Below are positions 5,358 to 11,978 of a stretch of DNA of 31,059 nt, one piece after another. This DNA comes from a virus. The notes beneath the pieces were generated by a model. That model ran no database searches and was not told the DNA's origin. It saw nothing but the letters and a program-made list of their open reading frames with translations. The stretch covers positions 1 through 31,059 of the IMG/VR virus record IMGVR_UViG_3300022188_000037, one strand, 5' to 3'. Position 1 is the stretch's first letter, and every line of letters starts with the position of its first letter. The translations under genes and the position numbers were made by a program.

Positions 5358-5828
5358 ATGATTCTTAAAATCAAACAACATGATCCAAACATGCCACCTT
5401 TAAAGCAGTATGGGAATTGGATTGATCTTTACTTTTGCGGGATTCATCCTGCATCCCCCACCAACCCCAGAGAATGGGATATGGGGGATAATTCTTATTG
5501 CTTTTTCCCTGATGATTTTTACATTCTATCATTAGGAATTTCTGTTGAAATCCCTAGTGGCTATGAAGCACATATACTACCCCGCTCGTCGCTTTTCAAG
5601 CGACACGGCATTCTGTTAGCCAATTCAATGGGTATTATCGACAATTCATATTGCGGTGATGACGATATATGGGGCTTCCCTGCTTACTTTACTCGTTATA
5701 CGATCCTTCGTTTATATGAGCGTATCGCTCAGTTTCGTCTTATAAAAGTGATGCCTCCAATCGAAATTGAGTATGTCCAGAAGTTGGGGAACAAAAACCG
5801 TGGGGGATTTGGCCGAAGCGGGAATTAG
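5358..5828 (+). CDS. dut: dUTPase (deoxyuridine 5'-triphosphate nucleotidohydrolase)
   Basis: A trimeric-type dUTPase of 156 aa, which hydrolyses dUTP to dUMP and pyrophosphate, keeping uracil out of phage DNA and supplying dUMP for dTTP synthesis. Family motifs appear in order: PRSS (R76-S78, phosphate binding); GIIDNSYCG (residues 92-100), matching the GxIDxxYxG uracil-binding motif with its catalytic Asp at D95; RIAQF (about 122-126), matching motif IV; and a C-terminal RGGFGRSG, the glycine-rich arm that closes over the substrate. A spacer of extra residues (DDDIWGFPAYF) follows motif III, which is slightly unusual. The ribosome binding site is AAAAGGAG. It sits in the operon starting at 4374. 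Confidence 0.9.
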   Translation: MILKIKQHDPNMPPLKQYGNWIDLYFCGIHPASPTNPREWDMGDNSYCFFPDDFYILSLGISVEIPSGYEAHILPRSSLFKRHGILLANSMGIIDNSYCGDDDIWGFPAYFTRYTILRLYERIAQFRLIKVMPPIEIEYVQKLGNKNRGGFGRSGN

Positions 5829-5846
5829 ACCCAAAGGAGATAACAA

Positions 5847-6377
5847 ATGATAGTTAATCTTCTTGAAGAAACATTAGAAGTTTTGAAGAAGCACGGTAAA
5901 TCGCCTAAAGATGTTAGATGGGTTGGTTCTAAAGATGGAAAGTATGCTATCACGTGGAGTGAATTCAAAAAACTAGCAGATGTTATATATGACAACGGTT
6001 ACGGCAATCAAGAAGTAGCGAAAGACTTAGTTGTTGTTGGAGAAGACTGGTGGCTTGAACGATGTGAGTATAATGGATCTGAATGGTGGGAATTTAAGAC
6101 TCTTCCAGTAAAACAACCAGAAGCTATAAAGTTTACAAAAGTCTTAATTACTTCATTCGCTTGGAATCTCGATGAGATCAATCGCTTAACAATGACAACT
6201 TTAGAAAAGATCGACAAGATTGAAAAGGAATTAAAAAGATTTACCAGACGAATAAAAGCTTGCAAACAACGTTTAAAGGAAGATCCTAGGTTAGCTGGGT
6301 GTAAAGAAATCGTTGCTCTAAAAGAGACGAGTAAGGATCTTTCGAGAGTATTGGTAGAATTACGGAAACCTTTTTGA
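5847..6377 (+). CDS. Hypothetical phage protein, 176 aa
   Basis: The first ~85 residues (LLEETLEVLKKHGKSP..., VRWVGSKDGKYAITWSEF, then GEDWWLERCEYNGSEWWEFKTLP) form a tryptophan-rich small domain that I associate with uncharacterised phage proteins. The second half (about residues 110-170) is a charged, heptad-like helix (LEKIDKIEKELKRFTRRIKACKQRL) consistent with a coiled coil. No catalytic motif is visible. The ribosome binding site is AAAGGAG. It appears to be the last gene of the dUTPase operon, since the following spacer holds a hairpin and a repeat junction. Confidence 0.7.
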   Translation: MIVNLLEETLEVLKKHGKSPKDVRWVGSKDGKYAITWSEFKKLADVIYDNGYGNQEVAKDLVVVGEDWWLERCEYNGSEWWEFKTLPVKQPEAIKFTKVLITSFAWNLDEINRLTMTTLEKIDKIEKELKRFTRRIKACKQRLKEDPRLAGCKEIVALKETSKDLSRVLVELRKPF

Positions 6378-6391
6378 CTAGATTCTTGTTG

Positions 6392-6421
6392 TCAACCACC
6401 CCGCCCTTACGGACGGGGTTT
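6392..6421 (+). mobile_element. Ends-only relic resembling the IscB element termini
   Basis: TCAACCACCCCGCCCT (6392-6407) is identical to the first 16 nt of the IscB element at 26751. Four bases later GACGGGGTTT (6412-6421) matches the right-end sequence at 28239-28248. Together they form a hairpin (CCCCG/CGGGG plus CC/GG) with one A-C mismatch, as do the subterminal hairpins of IS200/IS605-type elements. No omega RNA or IscB lies between them. The hairpin may also act as a weak terminator. Confidence 0.45.
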
Positions 6422-6447
6422 GAAAGAACTTTGTCCGTAAGATGGCT

Positions 6448-6478
6448 GGCTTATTGCTGAATTGCAAAAAGATTTAAA
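6448..6478 (+). repeat. 31-nt exact copy of the 3' part of the small gene at 8653
   Basis: The 31 bases from 6448 to 6478 are identical to 8744-8774, and both are followed by a similar AGGAGACA ribosome binding site. At 8744 the sequence is inside a small gene; here it is non-coding leader. This indicates duplication or mosaic recombination upstream of the hexapeptide-repeat gene. Confidence 0.7.
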
Positions 6479-6492
6479 CAAGGAGACACAAA

Positions 6493-7470
6493 ATGATTAA
6501 AAAGTATGAATTGCTAAAAGATGACTTTATTGAGTGGTCTGGTGTAAGACTCTATCGAATTAGAGCTTGCAAAAGCTTTGGAGATGTAGCAAAAGGAACT
6601 CTTGGTGGATACATTGAAAAAGAATCAAACCTCTCTCACAACGGTAATTGTTGGATTTATGATAATGCTAAAGCATTCGGTAATGCTAGAGTAGCCGACG
6701 ATGCCAAGATTTATAACAATGCTGAGATTTCTGAAAATTCTGAAATATATGGTAACGCAAAAATTTGGGATAATGTCCGTGTCGGGGGTAATGCTTATGT
6801 ATTTGAGAATGCTGAGATTCGAGAAAATGCAGTAATTAAAGATAATGCTAAGGTACATGGAAATGCTAAAGTAAGGGGAGAGGCTTTAATTCGGGACAAT
6901 GCGTCAGTCAGGGATAGTGCTCAAATTTATGGGTGTGCTATAATTCGAGACTTCGCCAAGGTTGGTGATGATGCCGAAATATTTGGCTTTGCTGAAATTT
7001 ACGGTTTTGCTGGAATCTTTGGCAGAGCGAGAATTTATGATGGAGCAAGAATAGGTGGCGACGTTAAAGTTTGCGGAGATGCAGAAGTCTATGGAAGGGC
7101 ACAGATTAAGTACGGCTTGTTGACCCAAGATATTAAGAAAGATTTAATTCAGTACATTGCGTGCTCACTGAACATCTATCCAGTTAATGGGAAATATATC
7201 CTATACAAAAAAGTCAATAAGAAAGCACTTGGGGTATATACTTCTCTCTATGATCCTTATTTCGAATACCGTGATGGCGAATACGCTGAAGTTGATAATC
7301 CAAACTTGGACTTCCTAGAAAGTTGCGGCGATGGCATACATGTTTCAACACCTTTTTACTGGAATGGAGGCGACACGTTAATTGCTGTGGAAGTAGATAT
7401 TGCTGATGTTATTACATGTATGGAAGGAAAGTTAAGATGCAGAAAAGTAAAAGTGATAGGGGAAGTTTAA
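6493..7470 (+). CDS. Hexapeptide-repeat (left-handed beta-helix-like) protein with C-terminal domain
   Basis: A 325-aa protein. The N-terminal ~50 residues (LYRIRACKSFGDVAKGTLGGYIEKESNLS) lead into about 25 six-residue repeats of the type GNAKVY or DNAEIR, running to about residue 205. The six-residue period with a small residue and a beta-branched residue at fixed positions predicts a left-handed parallel beta helix, as in bacterial acyltransferases, but no catalytic His is obvious. The C-terminal ~110 residues contain YILYKKV, YAEV and CGDGIHVSTPF and resemble a small domain found on many phage proteins (I think DUF7666; tentative). The ribosome binding site is AAGGAG. Function is unknown; similar phage proteins are common. 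It follows the duplicated 31-nt leader. Confidence 0.7.
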   Translation: MIKKYELLKDDFIEWSGVRLYRIRACKSFGDVAKGTLGGYIEKESNLSHNGNCWIYDNAKAFGNARVADDAKIYNNAEISENSEIYGNAKIWDNVRVGGNAYVFENAEIRENAVIKDNAKVHGNAKVRGEALIRDNASVRDSAQIYGCAIIRDFAKVGDDAEIFGFAEIYGFAGIFGRARIYDGARIGGDVKVCGDAEVYGRAQIKYGLLTQDIKKDLIQYIACSLNIYPVNGKYILYKKVNKKALGVYTSLYDPYFEYRDGEYAEVDNPNLDFLESCGDGIHVSTPFYWNGGDTLIAVEVDIADVITCMEGKLRCRKVKVIGEV

Positions 7471-7534
7471 ACTACAGGAGCGGGTAAAGAGAAACTACCA
7501 ATGATTGACTAAACTTTAAAAGGGAAGATTTAAA

Positions 7535-8605
7535 ATGAACAGTTGCTCCTACAAAGATTATGCACCAGAAGGATTTAGATATCCATCTACTCGTTACTTT
7601 GGTAGTAAAAGAAAACTTTTAGATTGGATTTGGGAACATGTAAAGGATTTGAAATTTGATACTGTGTTGGACTTATTTGGAGGAACAGGAAGTGTAAGTT
7701 TAATGTTTAAACGATATGGGAAACGGGTATTTTATAATGACCTTCTTAAATTTAACCAATTGATTGGTATGGCAATAATTGAAAATAAGAATATTTTTGT
7801 CTCAGATTCAGATATAGATAAAATTTTAAATTTTGACAACAAGAAGGATTATCCAGATTTCATTCAAAAAAATTTTAAAGATATTTTTTTCTTAGACCAT
7901 GAAAATGAATGGCTGGATAAGGTTACAACCAATATATTGAATTTAAAAAATAGATACAAAAAAGCTATATTATTTGCCTCTCTTTTCCAATCTTGTTTGG
8001 CTAAACGTCCTTTTAACCTTTTCCATAGGGCTAATTTGTATATGAGAATCGCTAATGTCCCAAGAAGTTTTGGAAATAAAACTACATGGGAAACACCCTT
8101 TGAACAGCTTTTAAGAAGGTTTGTGAAAGAATACAATAGAGCAGTATTTGACAACGGGAAAAGGAACTTAGTCATCGGAGGGTACGATGCTATTTCTGCA
8201 CCTAATGGTGTGGATTTAGTGTATATTGATCCCCCTTATTTTTCTCAAAGAAGCGGAGGAACAAATTATATAGTTTTTTATCATTTCTTGGAGGGATTGG
8301 TTGATTACAAAAATTGGGAAAAACGGATCAAGAACTTTAATACAAAAATAAAAAGAATAAAAGATAGCCCTGAGATTAAAGCATGGACTCACAAGGAACA
8401 GATCAAAAATTCCTTTAGAAAAGTTATTGAGAGATTTCAAGATGCTATCATTGTTTTATCATATCAAGAAGGCGGTATTCCATCAAAAGATGAGATTTTT
8501 GTAATGTTAAAATCATACAAGAAAAATGTTAAAGTTTTATCTATGCCTCATCGCTACGCTCTGAGTCCAACTCCTAAAAATGAATTGTTATTTATAGCGA
8601 CGTAA
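7535..8605 (+). CDS. DNA adenine-N6 methyltransferase, D12 class
   Basis: A 356-aa Dam-like methyltransferase transferring a methyl group from AdoMet to adenine N6. Motifs in order: TRYFGSKRKLLDWI (about residues 19-32) is motif X; DLFGGTGSVSLMF (about 46-58) is the FxGxG AdoMet-binding motif I; VYIDPPYF (around D232) is the catalytic DPPY motif IV. The order X-I-IV is that of the alpha/D12 group. The middle, about residues 90-225, would hold target recognition. No restriction enzyme gene is adjacent, so it is probably an orphan protecting phage DNA from host restriction or marking it. Specificity cannot be read from sequence. The ribosome binding site AAGGGAAG is moderate. Confidence 0.88.
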   Translation: MNSCSYKDYAPEGFRYPSTRYFGSKRKLLDWIWEHVKDLKFDTVLDLFGGTGSVSLMFKRYGKRVFYNDLLKFNQLIGMAIIENKNIFVSDSDIDKILNFDNKKDYPDFIQKNFKDIFFLDHENEWLDKVTTNILNLKNRYKKAILFASLFQSCLAKRPFNLFHRANLYMRIANVPRSFGNKTTWETPFEQLLRRFVKEYNRAVFDNGKRNLVIGGYDAISAPNGVDLVYIDPPYFSQRSGGTNYIVFYHFLEGLVDYKNWEKRIKNFNTKIKRIKDSPEIKAWTHKEQIKNSFRKVIERFQDAIIVLSYQEGGIPSKDEIFVMLKSYKKNVKVLSMPHRYALSPTPKNELLFIAT

Positions 8606-8652
8606 AGGTTAAGGGAAATGAGAGTAATTCCGAGCGGGGAAAAGGAGAAATC

Positions 8653-8796
8653 ATGATAAAGAAATTGCAGGCATTGCGTGAATGTATAAGAAAACTGCCC
8701 GCAATCGCAAAAGATGAAATCGAGGTAAAAGAAGAAGCATTAAGGCTTATTGCTGAATTGCAAAAAGATTTAAATGCAACAGGAGACAAGCCATGA
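8653..8796 (+). CDS. Small helical protein, 47 aa
   Basis: A short gene with a strong AAAGGAG ribosome binding site whose stop overlaps the next start (ATGA). The product is a predicted amphipathic helix rich in Lys and Glu (IKKLQALRECIRKL, then EVKEEALRLIAELQKDL). Function is unknown. The last third of the gene is the source or twin of the 31-nt repeat at 6448-6478. Translational coupling and position suggest it works with the small membrane protein that follows, but that is only inference. Confidence 0.6.
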   Translation: MIKKLQALRECIRKLPAIAKDEIEVKEEALRLIAELQKDLNATGDKP

Positions 8797-9038
8797 TGTT
8801 ATATCTACTATTAAGCTATATAGCTGGGTTTGTGACTGTATGGTTATTTACTTTTTGGGTATCTTACAAAGCAAAATCTTACGTTACAATAGGAGATTGT
8901 GCAGTAATAACGATAATTTCGTGTTTCAGTTGGATTGGATTGTTGCTAATCACTGGTCTTTGGTTTTACGTTCATGTTTACCGAAAATATGAAGATAAAG
9001 TTATTTTTGGAAAGAAAGGATTTGAAAAGAAAGAATAA
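8793..9038 (+). CDS. Small membrane protein, 81 aa, two transmembrane segments
   Basis: Two hydrophobic stretches, about residues 3-25 (LYLLLSYIAGFVTVWLFTFW) and 36-62 (ending LLLITGLWFYVHV), are followed by a basic and acidic cytoplasmic-looking tail (KYEDKVIFGKKGFEKKE). There is no signal-peptide cleavage motif. The start overlaps the preceding stop and an AGGAGAC ribosome binding site lies in that gene. It is not near lysis genes such as an endolysin, so calling it a holin is unsupported; superinfection exclusion or another membrane role is possible. Confidence 0.6.
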   Translation: MMLYLLLSYIAGFVTVWLFTFWVSYKAKSYVTIGDCAVITIISCFSWIGLLLITGLWFYVHVYRKYEDKVIFGKKGFEKKE

Positions 9039-9059
9039 AATGAAACCAAGAAGTACAAA

Positions 9060-10286
9060 ATGAATGAAGGGAAAAACAAAGTAAAAATCAGAAATATTTT
9101 GAGCCTTTTTGACGGAATTTCCTGCGGGAAGCTGGCGCTTGACAGAATTGGTATTGGATACGAAAACTATTACGCTAGCGAAATAGATAAGTACGCAATC
9201 GCAATAACAAAGTATAATTTTCCAGATACCATATTCGTTGGCGATGTAAGAAATCTGAATGGAAAAGACTTTGATAATGTTGATTTGATAATGGGAGGTA
9301 GCCCTTGCCAAAGCTTTTCCTTTTCGGGCAAAAGGCAAGGAATGGTAACCAAGACTAAGATTGAAGTTACCACGCTTGAACAATACCTTGAATTGAAAGA
9401 GCAAAACTTCGACTTTGAAGGTCAATCATATTTATTCTGGGAATTCGCTAGATTGCTAAAGGAAATCAAGCCTAGATGGTTTTTGCTTGAAAACGTAAGA
9501 ATGGCCAAAAAATGGAAAGATGTAATTACGAATACCCTAGAAGTAGAACCTGTTGAAATCAATTCTGCTTTAGTTTCAGCTCAAAATAGAAGAAGGCTTT
9601 ATTGGACAAACATTCCAATCAAGGGATTACCCGAAGATAAAGGCATACTATTAAAAGACATATTAGAAAATGAAGTTGATGAAAAATACTATTTGCGAAA
9701 AGATATTGCTGTAGAAATTTATAAAGACATTCGCATTTCACATGTACCAAACAGAATCGGAATTGTTGGTAAAGGCTATCAAAACGATAGGGTATTTTCT
9801 ATCTTCGGAAAAAGTGCTTCGATAACAGCGTCAGGCAGGAACACTGGAGGTCATACTGGGTTATACTTAGTAGGCAAGCTAAATATTAAGGGGCAAGATT
9901 GCATTAAAAGGATTTATAGTTCAGAAGGTAAGTCTCCAACATTAACAACAATGCAAGGCGGATACAGACAACCTAAAATTCTCGTGGATAAGACTAAATC
10001 TTACTGTATAGACGCTTGTTATTATAAAGGAAGTAATTTAAAGCAATATTTTGAGAAAAAAAGAAGACAGTTGGTATTCCCGTTCGATAAAAATGGAAAC
10101 ATTAGAATCAGAAAATTAACCCCTCTTGAATGTGAAAGATTACAAACTCTTCCTGACAATTACACTCAATATGGTCTGTTTGACGACGGAAAAATAAGAA
10201 AAATTTCGGATACTCAAAGGTATAAAGTGATAGGAAATGGCTGGACTGTGGACATAATAGCTTGGATTTTAGATTTCATTAAATAA
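9060..10286 (+). CDS. DNA (cytosine-5) methyltransferase
   Basis: A 408-aa C5-cytosine methyltransferase with the usual motif order: LSLFDGISCGKLAL (about residues 14-27, motif I, AdoMet binding); GGSPCQSFSFSGKRQG (about 80-95, motif IV with the catalytic Cys in PCQ); LLENV (about 142-146, motif VI ENV); NRRRLYWTN (about 176-184, motif VIII); LTPLECERLQTLPDNYT (about 358-374, motif IX); and YKVIGNGWTVDIIAWI (about 389-404, motif X). The stretch between VIII and IX is the target-recognition region. It is second in a pair with the adenine methyltransferase, so the phage can mark both bases. Upstream of the ATG the ribosome binding site is weak. No cognate endonuclease is visible. Specificity is unknown. 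Confidence 0.92.
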   Translation: MNEGKNKVKIRNILSLFDGISCGKLALDRIGIGYENYYASEIDKYAIAITKYNFPDTIFVGDVRNLNGKDFDNVDLIMGGSPCQSFSFSGKRQGMVTKTKIEVTTLEQYLELKEQNFDFEGQSYLFWEFARLLKEIKPRWFLLENVRMAKKWKDVITNTLEVEPVEINSALVSAQNRRRLYWTNIPIKGLPEDKGILLKDILENEVDEKYYLRKDIAVEIYKDIRISHVPNRIGIVGKGYQNDRVFSIFGKSASITASGRNTGGHTGLYLVGKLNIKGQDCIKRIYSSEGKSPTLTTMQGGYRQPKILVDKTKSYCIDACYYKGSNLKQYFEKKRRQLVFPFDKNGNIRIRKLTPLECERLQTLPDNYTQYGLFDDGKIRKISDTQRYKVIGNGWTVDIIAWILDFIK

Positions 10287-10303
10287 ATAAAGGAGGTCAA
10301 CTA

Positions 10304-10423
10304 ATGCAAATAACAATTTGCGATGTTTGTGGTACAGACAAAAATAAAGGAAAGGTTTCTGAGAAAGGAGGGTTAAATGCATGTGCCTGTCAAAAGACAA
10401 AGACTGATAATCGAGGCTTTTGA
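10304..10423 (+). CDS. Possible 39-aa Cys-rich mini-protein overlapping the speD start
   Basis: The ATG at 10304 has one of the best ribosome binding sites in the window (AAAGGAGGTC). The product has CDVCG near the N-terminus and a second pair CAC at residues 27-29, a CxxC...CxC layout that could bind zinc. It overlaps the next gene out of frame by 47 bp, and that gene has its own AAAGGAGGG site, so coupling is likely. The second cysteine pair and the C-terminus are encoded by DNA that also encodes the SpeD N-terminus. It may be a real small regulator or a translational leader. Confidence 0.45.
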   Translation: MQITICDVCGTDKNKGKVSEKGGLNACACQKTKTDNRGF

Positions 10424-10985
10424 ATGCAAAACACCCACACTTAATTCGGTTGAATTTGCTTACAATTTGTTGGAAGAATTGAGCCAGGTTATTGACATGC
10501 GCATTGTTATCCCGCCCCAGGTGATTAGAATCCCAGTGGCAAACGCCGTAGAACAAATAGCTACAAACGCTGATTATGGAATAAGCGGTACTGTTTTGTG
10601 GTTGGAAAGTGGAGCACAGCTACACACATGGCCAGAATACCGTTTTCTGACCTTGGATATTTTTTCCTGCAAATCATTTGATAGTAATCTTGTTCATGAC
10701 TTCGTTACAGACAAAGTTAAGCCAGACCATGTAGTAGCATATGGCCCCGCAGGAATGATGAAATCTGTTGCAAAAAGCCTTCAGTATCAAGTTGGAGGTT
10801 CCCACTATAAAAATTTTGCAATCCAACCGGTTGAATTTATTAAAGCCAACGAATTAGGTTTTATCGAGGGCAACATCATAAAATACATCTGCCGTTACAA
10901 AAATACACAACAAAAAAGAGATTTGGAAAAAATCAAACATTATGTGGATTTGCTCATAGACTTAGAGGAGAAAAACGATGTTTGA
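10377..10985 (+). CDS. speD: SpeD-family pyruvoyl decarboxylase fused to a DUF3310 domain
   Basis: A 202-aa fusion. Residues 1 to about 130 match short prokaryotic AdoMet decarboxylases: YGISG (67-71), LESGAQLHTWPEY with the predicted self-cleavage bond E77-S78, H83, and FSCK with C98. Spacings from S78 to H83 (5) and to C98 (20) equal those I recall for Thermotoga SpeH (S63, H68, C83). It should form a pyruvoyl group and decarboxylate AdoMet for spermidine synthesis; some family members instead decarboxylate ornithine or arginine, so the substrate is open. Residues about 137-200 (QVGGSHYKNFAIQPVEFIKAN, then EGNIIKYICRYKN and DLEKIKHYVDLLIDL) match DUF3310, a small phage domain sometimes labelled nucleotide kinase without proof. 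The catalytically degenerate paralogue at 4374 lacks DUF3310. The stop overlaps the next gene. Confidence 0.82.
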   Translation: MHVPVKRQRLIIEAFECKTPTLNSVEFAYNLLEELSQVIDMRIVIPPQVIRIPVANAVEQIATNADYGISGTVLWLESGAQLHTWPEYRFLTLDIFSCKSFDSNLVHDFVTDKVKPDHVVAYGPAGMMKSVAKSLQYQVGGSHYKNFAIQPVEFIKANELGFIEGNIIKYICRYKNTQQKRDLEKIKHYVDLLIDLEEKNDV

Positions 10986-11220
10986 AAAAACTTTAGAAAG
11001 AATCAAAGAAAAACTTTCTAAAGCACAAGAATTAACTGAAGACAGTATTAGCGTAGCGGTAGACACCGCCACGGATGAAGTTCTAAACGAATTTCTTTCC
11101 GATTGCATCCCCGGATTTGACTTAAACGACGAAAACCCCGAAGAATGGGACGAAGATTGGCTGAAATTCATTGAAGAACTAAAAAACTACAAAAAATCAA
11201 AGTGCAAACGTTTGCACTAG
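10978..11220 (+). CDS. Hypothetical acidic protein, 80 aa
   Basis: Unrecognised. The start overlaps the speD stop by 8 bp behind AGAGGAG, so it is translationally coupled. The N-terminal half is a charged helix (MFEKTLERIKEKLSKAQELTE), the middle is very acidic (LNDENPEEWDEDW) and the C-terminus is basic. The last six codons read through an 18-bp palindrome (11201-11218), the fourth LacI-type operator, so the C-terminal sequence KCKRLH may be a by-product of the operator. It closes the metabolic operon before the structural genes. Confidence 0.65.
   Translation: MFEKTLERIKEKLSKAQELTEDSISVAVDTATDEVLNEFLSDCIPGFDLNDENPEEWDEDWLKFIEELKNYKKSKCKRLH
11201..11218. promoter_or_regulatory. LacI-family-like operator, copy 4
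   Basis: AGTGCAAACGTTTGCACT is an 18-bp perfect palindrome lying in the final codons of the preceding gene and about 200 bp upstream of the first structural gene. Confidence 0.65.
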
Positions 11221-11240
11221 AAAATCCCGCCTTTGCAATA

Positions 11241-11260
11241 CCCTCGCCAATTGGCGGGGG
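11241..11260. other. GC-rich hairpin in the leader of the structural operon
   Basis: CCCTCGCC/GGCGGGGG with an AATT loop gives an 8-bp stem with one G-U pair. No T-run follows, so it is not a typical terminator. It could be an RNA element in read-through transcripts or part of an operator. Confidence 0.4.
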
Positions 11261-11318
11261 TAACCCGTCTTTAAAGTAAACTACATTTATACAGAATTTA
11301 CATAAAATTATCCCGCCA

Positions 11319-11348
11319 CCGACAAATTCCTAATTTTTGTGTTATATT
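11319..11348 (+). promoter_or_regulatory. Weak candidate promoter of the structural operon
   Basis: CCGACA (11319-11324) and TATATT (11343-11348) are separated by 18 bp. Both boxes deviate from consensus, as expected for a late promoter needing an activator or alternative sigma. No better candidate is seen between 11221 and 11415. Confidence 0.3.
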
Positions 11349-11415
11349 TATGGCGAAATTTCTGTAAAAATTCCAAAATATACCAGCCACTTATTCTTCG
11401 GCAGGTAGGAATTTC

Positions 11416-11976
11416 ATGGCATCGGACTATATTTATGTATATGGGGAAACATATATCCCGCTGGAAGTAGATTCCGACGGGGAATCTATTACGCCCGCAG
11501 ACATAGAACAAATGGCTCATGACTTTTTGGCTAAAGGTTGGACTAAAAAAGTAGATGTAATGCACAATAACATCCCCTGCGGAGCTGAAATAGTAGAGTC
11601 TTTTATAGCCAAAGAAGGTGATCCTGAATTCACTCCCGGTGCTTGGGTTGTAAAAGTTAGAATCCCCCGAAATAGTGAAATAGCCAAAGCCATTATAAAA
11701 GGTGAATTGAACGGTTTTTCCTTACAGATGCAGGCGTTCAAAGTCCCAGTAAAAGTAGCAGTCTCCATAGCTAAAATAGTAGTAGGAACGACTGAAGTAA
11801 ACACAGACGAAGAAATTCCAGCGCATAGTCATGACTATTATATTGAACTAGACGACAATGGAAACGTTTTATTTGGAATCACAGACGAAGTTTTAGGACA
11901 TAAACATACAATTTCGGGAACAGTAGTTACAGATGTTTCCGAAAACCACAATCATAGATTTTTCGTGGAGATATAG
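11416..11976 (+). CDS. Prohead protease, XkdF/peptidase S78-2 type, with His-rich C-terminus
   Basis: A 186-aa protein. Residues about 5-125 match the XkdF-like putative serine protease domain: VDVMHNNIPCGAEIVESFIA (H50 as probable catalytic His), PGAWVVKVRIP and KGELNGFSLQMQA (S102 as probable nucleophile). Such proteases cleave scaffold and capsid proteins during prohead maturation. The last ~55 residues are unusual: AHSHDYYIELDDNGNV, LGHKHTISGTV and HNHRF give a cluster of seven or more histidines in HxH patterns, suggesting metal binding. The ribosome binding site is weak (AGGTAGG). It starts the structural cluster directly before a scaffold-like protein and the capsid gene. Confidence 0.75.
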   Translation: MASDYIYVYGETYIPLEVDSDGESITPADIEQMAHDFLAKGWTKKVDVMHNNIPCGAEIVESFIAKEGDPEFTPGAWVVKVRIPRNSEIAKAIIKGELNGFSLQMQAFKVPVKVAVSIAKIVVGTTEVNTDEEIPAHSHDYYIELDDNGNVLFGITDEVLGHKHTISGTVVTDVSENHNHRFFVEI

Positions 11977-11978
11977 AT

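Noticed and set aside
8793-9038. Holin identity for the two-segment membrane protein
   Set aside because: Segment count fits some holins, but no endolysin or other lysis gene is near and the gene lies between methyltransferases.
10787-10985. Nucleotide kinase label for the DUF3310 part
   Set aside because: A common database label, but no P-loop or other kinase motif is visible in this segment.
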